Part shown: positions 1 to 6,154 of the stretch, one piece after another | Layout: every line of letters starts with the position of its first letter | Numbering within the stretch: position 1 is the first letter of the stretch | Source of the DNA: Pseudomonadota bacterium | GTDB taxonomy: Bacteria; Pseudomonadota; Gammaproteobacteria; Xanthomonadales; Xanthomonadaceae | Direction: 5' to 3' | Length of the DNA: 6,154 nucleotides | Assembly (NCBI GenBank): GCA_019348095.1 | Contig: JAHWKC010000144.1 | Coordinates: 1-6,154, forward strand | Translations under genes and position numbers: made by a program | Notes under the pieces: generated by a model | What the model was told of the DNA's origin: nothing | Databases searched by the model: none | What the model saw: the letters and a program-made list of their open reading frames with translations, nothing else

Positions 1-690
1 ATCGACGTGGAGACCGACGATGACAGCGTCGCCGGCCACTTCCTGCACCTGCTGCACGGCGAGCCGCCAAGCGCGCTGCACGCGCAATCACTGGACAAGT
101 CGCTGGTGCTGTACGCCGAGCACGAGTTCAACGCCAGCACGTTTACCGCACGGGTGATCGCCGGCACCGGCTCGGACCTGCACTCGTGCCTGACCGGCGC
201 GATCGGGGCATTGCGCGGGCCCAAGCATGGCGGCGCCAATGAAGTGGCGATGGACATCATCTCGCGCTACTCCTCGGCAGACGAAGCAGAAGCCGACATC
301 CGCGCACGCATCGAGCGCAAGGAAATCATCATCGGCTTCGGCCATCCGGTCTACACCACCGGCGACCCGCGCAACCCGATCATCAAGGAGCTCTCGCGCA
401 AGCTGTGCGAGGACGCCGGCAACAAGCTGCTGTTCGATGTCAGCGAGCGCATCGAGACCTTGATGATGGACAGCAAGAAGATGTTCCCGAACCTCGATTG
501 GTACAGCGCATCGGCCTATCACATGATGGGCATACCGACGCCGATGTTCACCCCGTTGTTCGTGATCGCGCGTACCACTGGCTGGAGCGCGCATGTCATC
601 GAGCAGCGCGAGGACGGCAAGATCATCCGCCCGAGCGCGAACTACACCGGGCCGGAGGATCGCGCGTACGTGCCCATCCAACAGCGCTGA
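1..690 (+). CDS. prpC: 2-methylcitrate synthase, C-terminal part (5' end outside window)
   Basis: PrpC condenses propionyl-CoA with oxaloacetate to 2-methylcitrate, the first committed step of the methylcitrate cycle in the cytoplasm. The frame is open from base 1 and gives 229 residues to TGA at 688-690. E. coli PrpC is about 389 residues, so roughly 160 N-terminal residues lie upstream. A GTG at base 7 is internal, not a start: the preceding codons continue the family sequence (I-D-V-E-T-D-D-D-S). The citrate-synthase catalytic triad is visible as His76 in GPKHGGAN, His115 in GFGHPVY and Asp166 in FPNLDW, numbered from the first codon here; the 39- and 51-residue spacings match E. coli PrpC as I remember it. 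The C-terminal [12 protein letters not shown] block is typical of PrpC and less so of housekeeping citrate synthase GltA. The next gene follows after 9 bp and is probably co-transcribed. No damage seen. Confidence 0.95.
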   Translation: MDVETDDDSVAGHFLHLLHGEPPSALHAQSLDKSLVLYAEHEFNASTFTARVIAGTGSDLHSCLTGAIGALRGPKHGGANEVAMDIISRYSSADEAEADIRARIERKEIIIGFGHPVYTTGDPRNPIIKELSRKLCEDAGNKLLFDVSERIETLMMDSKKMFPNLDWYSASAYHMMGIPTPMFTPLFVIARTTGWSAHVIEQREDGKIIRPSANYTGPEDRAYVPIQQR

Positions 691-699
691 CGCGGGAGC

Positions 700-1155
700 A
701 TGACCTTGCCCTGGGCCCCGGGAGCAGCCGTAGCGGTGGCAACGCTGCTAAGCATCGCCGCGCTGGTGTTCGCGCATTTCGAAGGGCTCGCCGCGTTGGG
801 GCGCCGTTATGGCGAGGCCTCGCCGGGGGCCGGCGACGAGCGCCGGATCATGAAGGTGGTGTTCGGCCTGCTCACGCTGCATGCGCTGGAGATCGCGCTG
901 CTGGGCTTGGTGTACTGGGGACTGCTGATGATTCCCGGCACCGGGACCATCGTCGGCACGGCCTCGATGAGCTTTGCGGACTCGATCTACTTCTCCTCGG
1001 TGACCTACACCACGGTCGGCTTCGGCGAGCTGTCGCCCGATGGGCCGATCCGGCTGCTGGCCGGGGCCGAGGCGTTGACCGGCTTCGTGCTGCTCACCTG
1101 GTCGGCTTCCTTCACCTACCGGCAGATGTCACGGCAGAGCAGCAACCTTGGTTAG
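700..1155 (+). CDS. Small potassium-channel-family membrane protein (Ion_trans_2 type)
   Basis: Predicted inner-membrane ion channel subunit of 151 residues. Three hydrophobic stretches are visible (about residues 8-27, 53-78 and 117-137). The second and third flank a re-entrant pore region, S-F-A-D-S-I-Y-F-S-S-V-T-Y, followed by the selectivity filter TTVGFGE at residues 104-110. This is the two-helix pore fold of the KcsA-like family with one extra N-terminal helix; no RCK or cyclic-nucleotide domain is present, so gating is unknown. The filter has Phe in place of the usual Tyr (GFG for GYG) and Glu in place of Asp, variants seen in other K+ channel families. It starts 9 bp after prpC. A GGGAG at 694-698 is only one base from the ATG at 700 but seven bases from an in-frame TTG at 706, so TTG may be the true start (149 aa). 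It ends just before a strong terminator. The substrate (K+) is inferred from the filter. Confidence 0.82.
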   Translation: MTLPWAPGAAVAVATLLSIAALVFAHFEGLAALGRRYGEASPGAGDERRIMKVVFGLLTLHALEIALLGLVYWGLLMIPGTGTIVGTASMSFADSIYFSSVTYTTVGFGELSPDGPIRLLAGAEALTGFVLLTWSASFTYRQMSRQSSNLG

Positions 1156-1172
1156 CTGGAAGGGCCTTCATG

Positions 1173-1201
1173 AAAAAAGCCGCACATCGTGCGGCTTTTT
1201 T
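1173..1201. terminator. Bidirectional rho-independent terminator
   Basis: Perfect stem GCCGCAC (1179-1185) / GTGCGGC (1189-1195) with an ATC loop, flanked by six A on the left (1173-1178) and six T on the right (1196-1201). The A and T runs make it work in both directions. It sits between two convergent genes, 18 bp after the channel stop and 48 bp beyond the hydrolase stop, so it should end both transcripts and isolate the prpC operon from what follows. Confidence 0.93.
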
Positions 1202-1216
1202 GTTTGCGGCAGATCG

Positions 1217-1228
1217 GATCCGCGGATC
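1217..1228. repeat. 12-bp perfect palindrome GATCCGCGGATC
   Basis: Perfect self-complementary 12-mer with no loop, in the short gap between the terminator and the hydrolase stop codon. It could bind a dimeric protein or be chance in GC-rich DNA. Its position after both converging genes makes a promoter operator unlikely. Confidence 0.35.
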
Positions 1229-1248
1229 AAATGCCGCTGCGCCTGGCT

Positions 1249-1707
1249 TCAGGACCCGCGCGGCTTCAGCGACTGCACGCGCAGGAAGGTGTGGTCGCCG
1301 ATCGTGGCGACCTGGTAGGAGTTTCGCCAGCTCGGGAAGGCGATCGCGTGCGCCAGGAAGTGGCTGGCGCCGGGGACGATCTCGTTGCGTTCGCCGACGG
1401 GCAGCGCCCAGTTGCGCTCGGCCTCCAGTGCGATGGTCACCGACTCGGCCCAGGCCTCGGTGTTGGTCAGGCGGGTATTGGGCGAGACGATCGTCGGGGC
1501 GAACTGCTTGCGCGCAGTGACCACCGAGCAGACGCTATCGCCCCACAGGCCGCTGTCCCGGCGGCGCAGCGCGACCTCGGCGACGGCCTGCTGGCCCTGG
1601 ACCGACTGGTCGCGAGCCTCCAGGTACAACGTCGTGCTCAGGCACAACGAATCGGCGGCGGGTGGTGGCAGTACCGAGGCCAACCAGAGGATCCAGGCCA
1701 GTTTCAT
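1249..1707 (-). CDS. Secreted SleB-type cell wall hydrolase (Hydrolase_2 family)
   Basis: A 152-residue protein resembling the catalytic domain of SleB/CwlJ-type hydrolases, which cut the glycan strand of peptidoglycan. Residues 1 to about 18 form a signal peptide (MKLAW, a hydrophobic core, then a P-P-P-A-A end), pointing to export. The domain runs from L-C-L-S-T-T-L-Y-L-E-A-R, with Glu30 in the Y-x-E-A-R motif as the expected catalytic acid, through G-Q-Q-A-V-A-E-V-A-L-R-R, then Q-F-A-P (68-71), to PGASHFLAH (112-120) and a final I-G-D-H-T-F-L-R. Cys22 and Cys60 are the only cysteines and could form a disulfide in the periplasm. No peptidoglycan-binding domain is attached, so this is a bare catalytic domain. 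The start at 1707 is fixed by an ideal Shine-Dalgarno and by the signal peptide; the longer open frame to 1863 has no such support. It converges on the channel gene. In a non-spore-former a role in cell-wall remodelling is likely, but not shown here. A phage-derived lysin is the alternative. Confidence 0.85.
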   Translation of the reverse strand: MKLAWILWLASVLPPPAADSLCLSTTLYLEARDQSVQGQQAVAEVALRRRDSGLWGDSVCSVVTARKQFAPTIVSPNTRLTNTEAWAESVTIALEAERNWALPVGERNEIVPGASHFLAHAIAFPSWRNSYQVATIGDHTFLRVQSLKPRGS

Positions 1708-1713
1708 GTCGAA

Positions 1714-1719
1714 CTCCTT
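1714..1719 (-). promoter_or_regulatory. Shine-Dalgarno AAGGAG for the SleB-type hydrolase
   Basis: On the minus strand AAGGAG lies six bases before the ATG at 1707. It is the strongest ribosome binding site in the window and decides this start over upstream in-frame ATG codons. Confidence 0.85.
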
Positions 1720-1732
1720 GCTCCGGGTACAC

Positions 1733-1753
1733 GTCCTCGAGCTGGTCGAGGAC
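1733..1753. repeat. Perfect 8-bp hairpin upstream of the hydrolase gene
   Basis: GTCCTCGA (1733-1740), loop GCTGG, TCGAGGAC (1746-1753). On the minus strand it lies 25 to 46 bases before the hydrolase ATG and just upstream of its Shine-Dalgarno, so it would fold in the 5' leader or act as a two-fold operator. No T run follows, so it is not a simple terminator. Confidence 0.6.
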
Positions 1754-1758
1754 TCGCA

Positions 1759-1789
1759 TTGCCCTCTCCCGTGCCGCAGGGGAGGGCAA
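1759..1789. repeat. 11-bp stem-loop, REP-like
   Basis: TTGCCCTCTCC (1759-1769) pairs with GGGGAGGGCAA (1779-1789) with one G-T wobble and a nine-base loop. CCCTCTCC/GGGGAGGG hairpins look to me like the dispersed intergenic palindromes common in high-GC gammaproteobacteria; copy number cannot be judged from one window. Confidence 0.6.
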
Positions 1790-1805
1790 GGGCGGGGGCG
1801 GGCCG

Positions 1806-1823
1806 GGCCGCACTTCAGCGGCC
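1806..1823. repeat. 6-bp perfect hairpin GGCCGC/GCGGCC
   Basis: GGCCGC (1806-1811), loop ACTTCA, GCGGCC (1818-1823). It is the third stem in a row within 91 bp, which is more ordered than expected for random GC-rich sequence, although a six-base stem alone is weak. Confidence 0.4.
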
Positions 1824-1945
1824 ATCTCCTGGTAGAGACGGCTACTGCGGCGCAAACCGGCACGGCGTACTGGGGAGGGCGGCGAGCTCTATGGCGCGCT
1901 TTGCCCCTTCACCGGATCCGCGCAGAGGGCGCGGGCGGCGTGGGT

Positions 1946-1963
1946 GCCGCCATCGGGGGCGGC
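1946..1963. repeat. 6-bp perfect hairpin GCCGCC/GGCGGC, 3' side of fadH
   Basis: GCCGCC (1946-1951), six-base loop, GGCGGC (1958-1963). For the minus strand it lies about 120 bases after the fadH stop and could stabilise or end that transcript, but no U run follows it on that strand. Confidence 0.35.
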
Positions 1964-2006
1964 TGAAAAGTTGCGGCACGGTAGCCGCCGGTAGATAAAC
2001 GTCAGG

Positions 2007-2021
2007 TGAACGTCCCGTTCA
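2007..2021. repeat. Operator-like palindrome TGAACG-N3-CGTTCA
   Basis: TGAACG (2007-2012) and CGTTCA (2016-2021) are perfect inverted half-sites around TCC, the size and symmetry of a site for a dimeric regulator. Nearby GTCAGG (2001-2006) and CTCAGG (2029-2034) resemble each other. On the plus strand only a nine-codon frame (ATG at 2035) follows, so there is no obvious gene for it to control; it also lies 65 to 80 bases past the fadH stop. Confidence 0.4.
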
Positions 2022-2085
2022 AGTTGTGCTCAGGATGCGGTTTTTTGTGCGCCGGATCTGCTGAGCCAGTCGCCGATGCCCCGGG

Positions 2086-4249
<2,164 letters not shown>

Positions 4250-4250
4250 T

Positions 4251-4269
4251 CCTGCCCCTCGAGGGCAGG
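4251..4269. repeat. 7-bp perfect hairpin CCTGCCC/GGGCAGG
   Basis: CCTGCCC (4251-4257), loop CTCGA, GGGCAGG (4263-4269). It lies 31 bases past the stop of the dioxygenase remnant on the minus strand and may be the relic of its transcript end, but lacks a T run. It directly abuts the repeat at 4201-4249, so the two may form one larger structure. Confidence 0.45.
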
Positions 4270-4299
4270 GCTTATGAACCCCTTTCGATCCGACCAGCG

Positions 4300-4566
4300 T
4301 CAGTCGAATGCAAACGCATCCAGCGCCAGCGAACCCATCTGGTGTGAACGGTGGATCACGCGCATCGCCGCCGACTCGCCGGCCGCGCCGAGCGCGACGA
4401 ACAGCGGCATCAGGTGCTCGACGGTCGGGTGCGCGCGTTGCGCATGCGGCGCGCGTTGCTGCCAATCGAGCAGGGCAGCCGGATCTTCGTCTGCCAGCGC
4501 CTGGTGCATCCACTCACTGAATTCGCGCGCCCGGCACCGGGTAGCGGATGTCGTAGAGCGGAATTG
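4300..4566 (-). pseudogene. Internally deleted remnant of a YgiD/DODA-type extradiol dioxygenase
   Basis: The 3' piece (4300 to about 4527) reads R-E-F-S-E-W-M-H-Q-A-L through APHAQRAHPTVEHLMPLFVALG to a G-S-L-A-L-D-A-F-A-F-D end. This is the C-terminal third of DODA-type ring-opening dioxygenases (E. coli YgiD, about 260 aa), including the conserved P-T-x-E-H. Directly upstream, one frame off, about 4525-4566 reads P-L-Y-D-I-R-Y-P-V-P-G-A, matching the N-terminal-half L-Y-D-T-H-Y-P-A-P-G motif of YgiD. Between the two the family normally has about 90 residues, and about 65 should precede the first piece; both are missing. The N-terminal HGxP and SAHW and the central HNL histidines, which include metal ligands, are absent, so no activity is expected. 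The space upstream is now taken by prpD, whose start is at 4698. A short functional protein translated from 4300-4635 cannot be excluded but is unlikely. Confidence 0.65.
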
Positions 4567-4571
4567 GCGTG

Positions 4572-4590
4572 GCGGCGAGGAATTCGCCGC
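4572..4590. repeat. Perfect 7-bp hairpin GCGGCGA/TCGCCGC upstream of prpD
   Basis: GCGGCGA (4572-4578), loop GGAAT, TCGCCGC (4584-4590), about 108 to 126 bases before the prpD ATG. With the next hairpin it forms a pair of similar size 19 bases apart. It could be an operator or an attenuator-like element, or the terminator remnant of a lost gene. Confidence 0.45.
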
Positions 4591-4609
4591 TGTCCGGGTC
4601 GAAACCCTG

Positions 4610-4627
4610 CAGCAGCTTGGGCTGCTG
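4610..4627. repeat. Perfect 7-bp hairpin CAGCAGC/GCTGCTG upstream of prpD
   Basis: CAGCAGC (4610-4616), loop TTGG, GCTGCTG (4621-4627), ending 71 bases before the prpD ATG and just ahead of the promoter-like pair at 4638-4667. This is a plausible activator or repressor position, but could also be codon-level CTG repetition from an old coding frame. Confidence 0.45.
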
Positions 4628-4637
4628 GAAGGCAAGG

Positions 4638-4667
4638 TTGGTCAGTTGTCTCGCAGCGCGGCAAAAT
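4638..4667 (+). promoter_or_regulatory. Weak candidate promoter for prpD
   Basis: TTGGTC (4638-4643), 18-base spacer, CAAAAT (4662-4667): 3 of 6 and 4 of 6 matches to the sigma-70 boxes. The A-rich -10 stands out in GC-rich surroundings and lies about 30 bases before the ATG. No sigma-54 GG/GC pair was found. Confidence 0.25.
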
Positions 4668-4697
4668 GTGCGGCTTCCCCCCACACCGGAATCCCGC

Positions 4698-6154
4698 ATG
4701 AGCCAGCACGACGCCAGCGCAGGTAACGCCAGCGCCCATAACAGCCGCTCCACCATTCGGCCCCGGCCGGACCAGCCGATGCTGGACATCGCCGACTACG
4801 TAGCCGACTACCGCATCGAGTCCAAGGAGGCCTTCGACACCGCGCGCTACATGCTGCTCGATTCGCTGGCGTGCGCGGCGATGGCGATGGACCACCCCGA
4901 ATGCGTCAAGCACCTTGGGCCACTGGTACCGGGTGCGGGCATGTCCGGTGGCGCGCGCGTGCCGTACACCTCCTACGAGCTCGACCCGGTGCAGGCGGCC
5001 TACAACCTCGGCGTGCAGATCCGCTGGCTGGACTTCAACGACACCTGGCTGGCGGCCGAGTGGGGCCACCCCTCCGACAACCTTGGCGCGATCCTGGCGG
5101 TCGCAGATTACCTGGGGCGCAAGGCCGAGAACGAGGGCGGCAAGCCGCTGAGCGTGCGCGACGTGCTTGGCTACGCGATCAAGGCCCACGAGATCCAGGG
5201 CGGCTACGCGCTGCTGAATTCGTTCAACCGGGTCGGCCTGGACCACGTGATCCTGGTGCGCCTGGCGTCGACCGCGGTGGCCACGCAGATGCTCGGCGGC
5301 GACAAGGAAGCGATCTGGACGGCCGTTTCGCACTCGTGGATCGACAACGGCGTGCTGCGCACCTACCGGCATGCGCCGAACACCGGTCCGCGCAAGAGCT
5401 GGGCTGCCGGCGACGCCTGCCGCCGCGCGGTTACCCATGCGCTGAACGCGGTCAAGGGCGTGGTGGGGTATCCGAGCGCGCTGTCGGTCAAGACCTGGGG
5501 CTTCTACGACATCGCCTTCAAGGGCAAGACGTTCGAGTTCGAACGCCCGTTCGGCAGCTACGTGATGGAAAATGTCCTTTTCAAGATCAGCTTCCCGGCC
5601 GAATTCCACGCCCAGACCGCCGTCGAATGCGCCATGCAGTTGCACGCGCAGGTGAAGGGCCGCCTGGACGACATCGAGCGCATCGAACTGCAGACCCAGG
5701 AAGCCGGCGTGCGCATCATCGACAAGACCGGGCCGCTGGCGAACTACGCCGATCGCGACCACTGCCTGCAATACATGGTCGCCGTGCCGCTGATCTTCGG
5801 ACGACTCACGGCCGGGGATTACAGCGACGCCGTCGCGGCCGATCCACGCATCGACGCGCTGCGTGAAAAGATGGTCGTCAGCGAAAATCCGCAGTTCACC
5901 ATCGACTACTTCGACCCCGACAAGCGCTACATCGGAAATTCGGTGCAGGTCTTCTTCAAGGATGGCAGCGCCAGCGAAAAGGTCTCGATCGACTTCCCGA
6001 TCGGACACCGCAGGCGTCGGGCCGAGGGCATCCCGGTGCTGATGGCGAAGTTCGAATCGGCCATGCGTACCAGGCTGCCTGCGGCCCGCGCCGATCAGGT
6101 GATGGCGCTGGTGGCCCAGCCGGAGATGCTGGAAGCCACGTCGATCACCGAATT
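4698..6154 (+). CDS. prpD: 2-methylcitrate dehydratase (3' end outside window)
   Basis: PrpD dehydrates 2-methylcitrate, the PrpC product, to 2-methyl-cis-aconitate in the cytoplasmic methylcitrate cycle; an aconitase then rehydrates it. The frame stays open for 485 codons and runs off the end at T-E-F, where E. coli PrpD (483 aa) has N-E-Y and then six more residues, so only about six to eight codons are missing. MmgE/PrpD-family hallmarks are all present: WLDFNDTWLAAEWGHPSDN (from about residue 110), KAHEIQGGYAL, NSFNRVGLDH, TYRHAPNTGPRKSWAAGDA, GSYVMENVLFKISFPAEFH, and a late DFPIGHRRRR block. Agreement with E. coli PrpD is very high throughout. ATG at 4698 gives about 20 residues before the conserved I-R-P-x-x-D start; a later ATG at 4780 would cut into the conserved N-terminus. 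It has no visible Shine-Dalgarno. It is separated from prpC by about 4 kb and so needs its own promoter. Confidence 0.96.
   Translation, partial: MSQHDASAGNASAHNSRSTIRPRPDQPMLDIADYVADYRIESKEAFDTARYMLLDSLACAAMAMDHPECVKHLGPLVPGAGMSGGARVPYTSYELDPVQAAYNLGVQIRWLDFNDTWLAAEWGHPSDNLGAILAVADYLGRKAENEGGKPLSVRDVLGYAIKAHEIQGGYALLNSFNRVGLDHVILVRLASTAVATQMLGGDKEAIWTAVSHSWIDNGVLRTYRHAPNTGPRKSWAAGDACRRAVTHALNAVKGVVGYPSALSVKTWGFYDIAFKGKTFEFERPFGSYVMENVLFKISFPAEFHAQTAVECAMQLHAQVKGRLDDIERIELQTQEAGVRIIDKTGPLANYADRDHCLQYMVAVPLIFGRLTAGDYSDAVAADPRIDALREKMVVSENPQFTIDYFDPDKRYIGNSVQVFFKDGSASEKVSIDFPIGHRRRRAEGIPVLMAKFESAMRTRLPAARADQVMALVAQPEMLEATSITE

Larger units (their letters stand above)
1708..2085. other. Gene-free, hairpin-rich intergenic region
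   Basis: About 380 bp between the hydrolase start and the fadH stop. Open frames here are incoherent GC-rich translations with no family features. The region holds at least five inverted repeats (1733-1753, 1759-1789, 1806-1823, 1946-1963, 2007-2021), listed separately. It must contain the promoter of the hydrolase and any 3' end of the fadH transcript, but no clear -35/-10 pair or U-tract terminator was found. Confidence 0.6.
4567..4697 (+). promoter_or_regulatory. prpD leader / control region
   Basis: The 131 bp between the dioxygenase remnant and prpD hold no recognisable gene. On the minus strand a frame through it reads A-F-Q-Q-P-K-L-L-Q-G-F-D-P-D-S-G, which I cannot assign. It contains two perfect 7-bp hairpins and a weak promoter-like pair, given separately. 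No Shine-Dalgarno is visible in front of the prpD ATG; the bases there are C-rich. Confidence 0.4.

Noticed and set aside
7..9. GTG as start of prpC
   Set aside because: The frame is open and conserved from base 1, and about 160 family residues are expected upstream.
405..1520. 371-codon plus-strand frame running through prpC, the channel gene and the terminator
   Set aside because: It crosses a clean terminator and two well-supported genes in other frames; composition is Arg/Ala-rich nonsense.
1708..1863. N-terminal extension of the hydrolase to an upstream ATG at 1863
   Set aside because: It would bury the signal peptide and ignore the ideal Shine-Dalgarno before 1707; the extension is Arg/Pro-rich and unlike the family.
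2035..2064. Nine-codon frame after the 2007-2021 palindrome
   Set aside because: Too short and without a ribosome site or known leader-peptide pattern; kept only as part of the orphan-promoter finding.
4567..4697. Sigma-54 promoter for prpD, as in PrpR-controlled operons
   Set aside because: No GG-N10-GC pair with acceptable -24/-12 context was found in the leader.
4410..6008. 532-codon minus-strand frame opposite prpD
   Set aside because: Antisense shadow; the plus strand shows near-continuous identity to PrpD.
6150..6154. Window end at GAATT as evidence of an EcoRI cloning boundary
   Set aside because: Uncut GAATTC sites remain at 4519, 4580, 5216 and 5601, and the final bases are the normal Glu-Phe/Tyr position of PrpD, so coincidence is enough.

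Overview
The window is GC-rich, with gene-dense coding on both strands. The PrpC and PrpD sequences are of the proteobacterial type, and the dense hairpin-rich intergenic DNA suggests a gammaproteobacterium. The Xanthomonadaceae (Lysobacter, Luteimonas or Xanthomonas relatives) are my best guess; this comes from protein flavour only, with no 16S or other marker in view.

Layout, left to right. (1) The C-terminal 229 codons of 2-methylcitrate synthase (prpC, +, cut by the window start). (2) Nine bases later, a small three-helix potassium-channel-like protein (+). (3) A clean bidirectional terminator separates these from a convergent, secreted SleB-type cell-wall hydrolase (-). (4) About 380 bp without a credible gene, holding at least five perfect or near-perfect inverted repeats. 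(5) A full-length 2,4-dienoyl-CoA reductase (fadH, -, 687 aa) with all active-site, Fe-S and nucleotide-binding motifs. (6) A 150-bp structured gap. (7) A decayed, internally deleted relative of the YgiD/DODA extradiol dioxygenase family (-). (8) A 131-bp leader with two tight hairpins. (9) 2-methylcitrate dehydratase (prpD, +), complete except for about six to eight C-terminal codons lost at the window end.

Functionally this is a split propionate-catabolism locus. PrpC condenses propionyl-CoA with oxaloacetate to 2-methylcitrate, and PrpD dehydrates it to 2-methyl-cis-aconitate. In many proteobacteria these genes are close together, often with acnD and prpF. Here they are about 4 kb apart, neither acnD nor prpF lies between them, and two minus-strand genes and a pseudogene fill the gap. 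FadH fits loosely by metabolism, because beta-oxidation feeds propionyl-CoA when odd-chain fatty acids are used. The channel and hydrolase have no evident link. The dioxygenase remnant, with broken pieces at short AATTC repeats, is the clearest trace of past rearrangement.

I found no CRISPR array, RNA gene, insertion sequence, phage cassette or defence system, and nothing that I can honestly call a new system. The most interesting points are the split locus, the deletion scar, and the paired hairpins in front of prpD.
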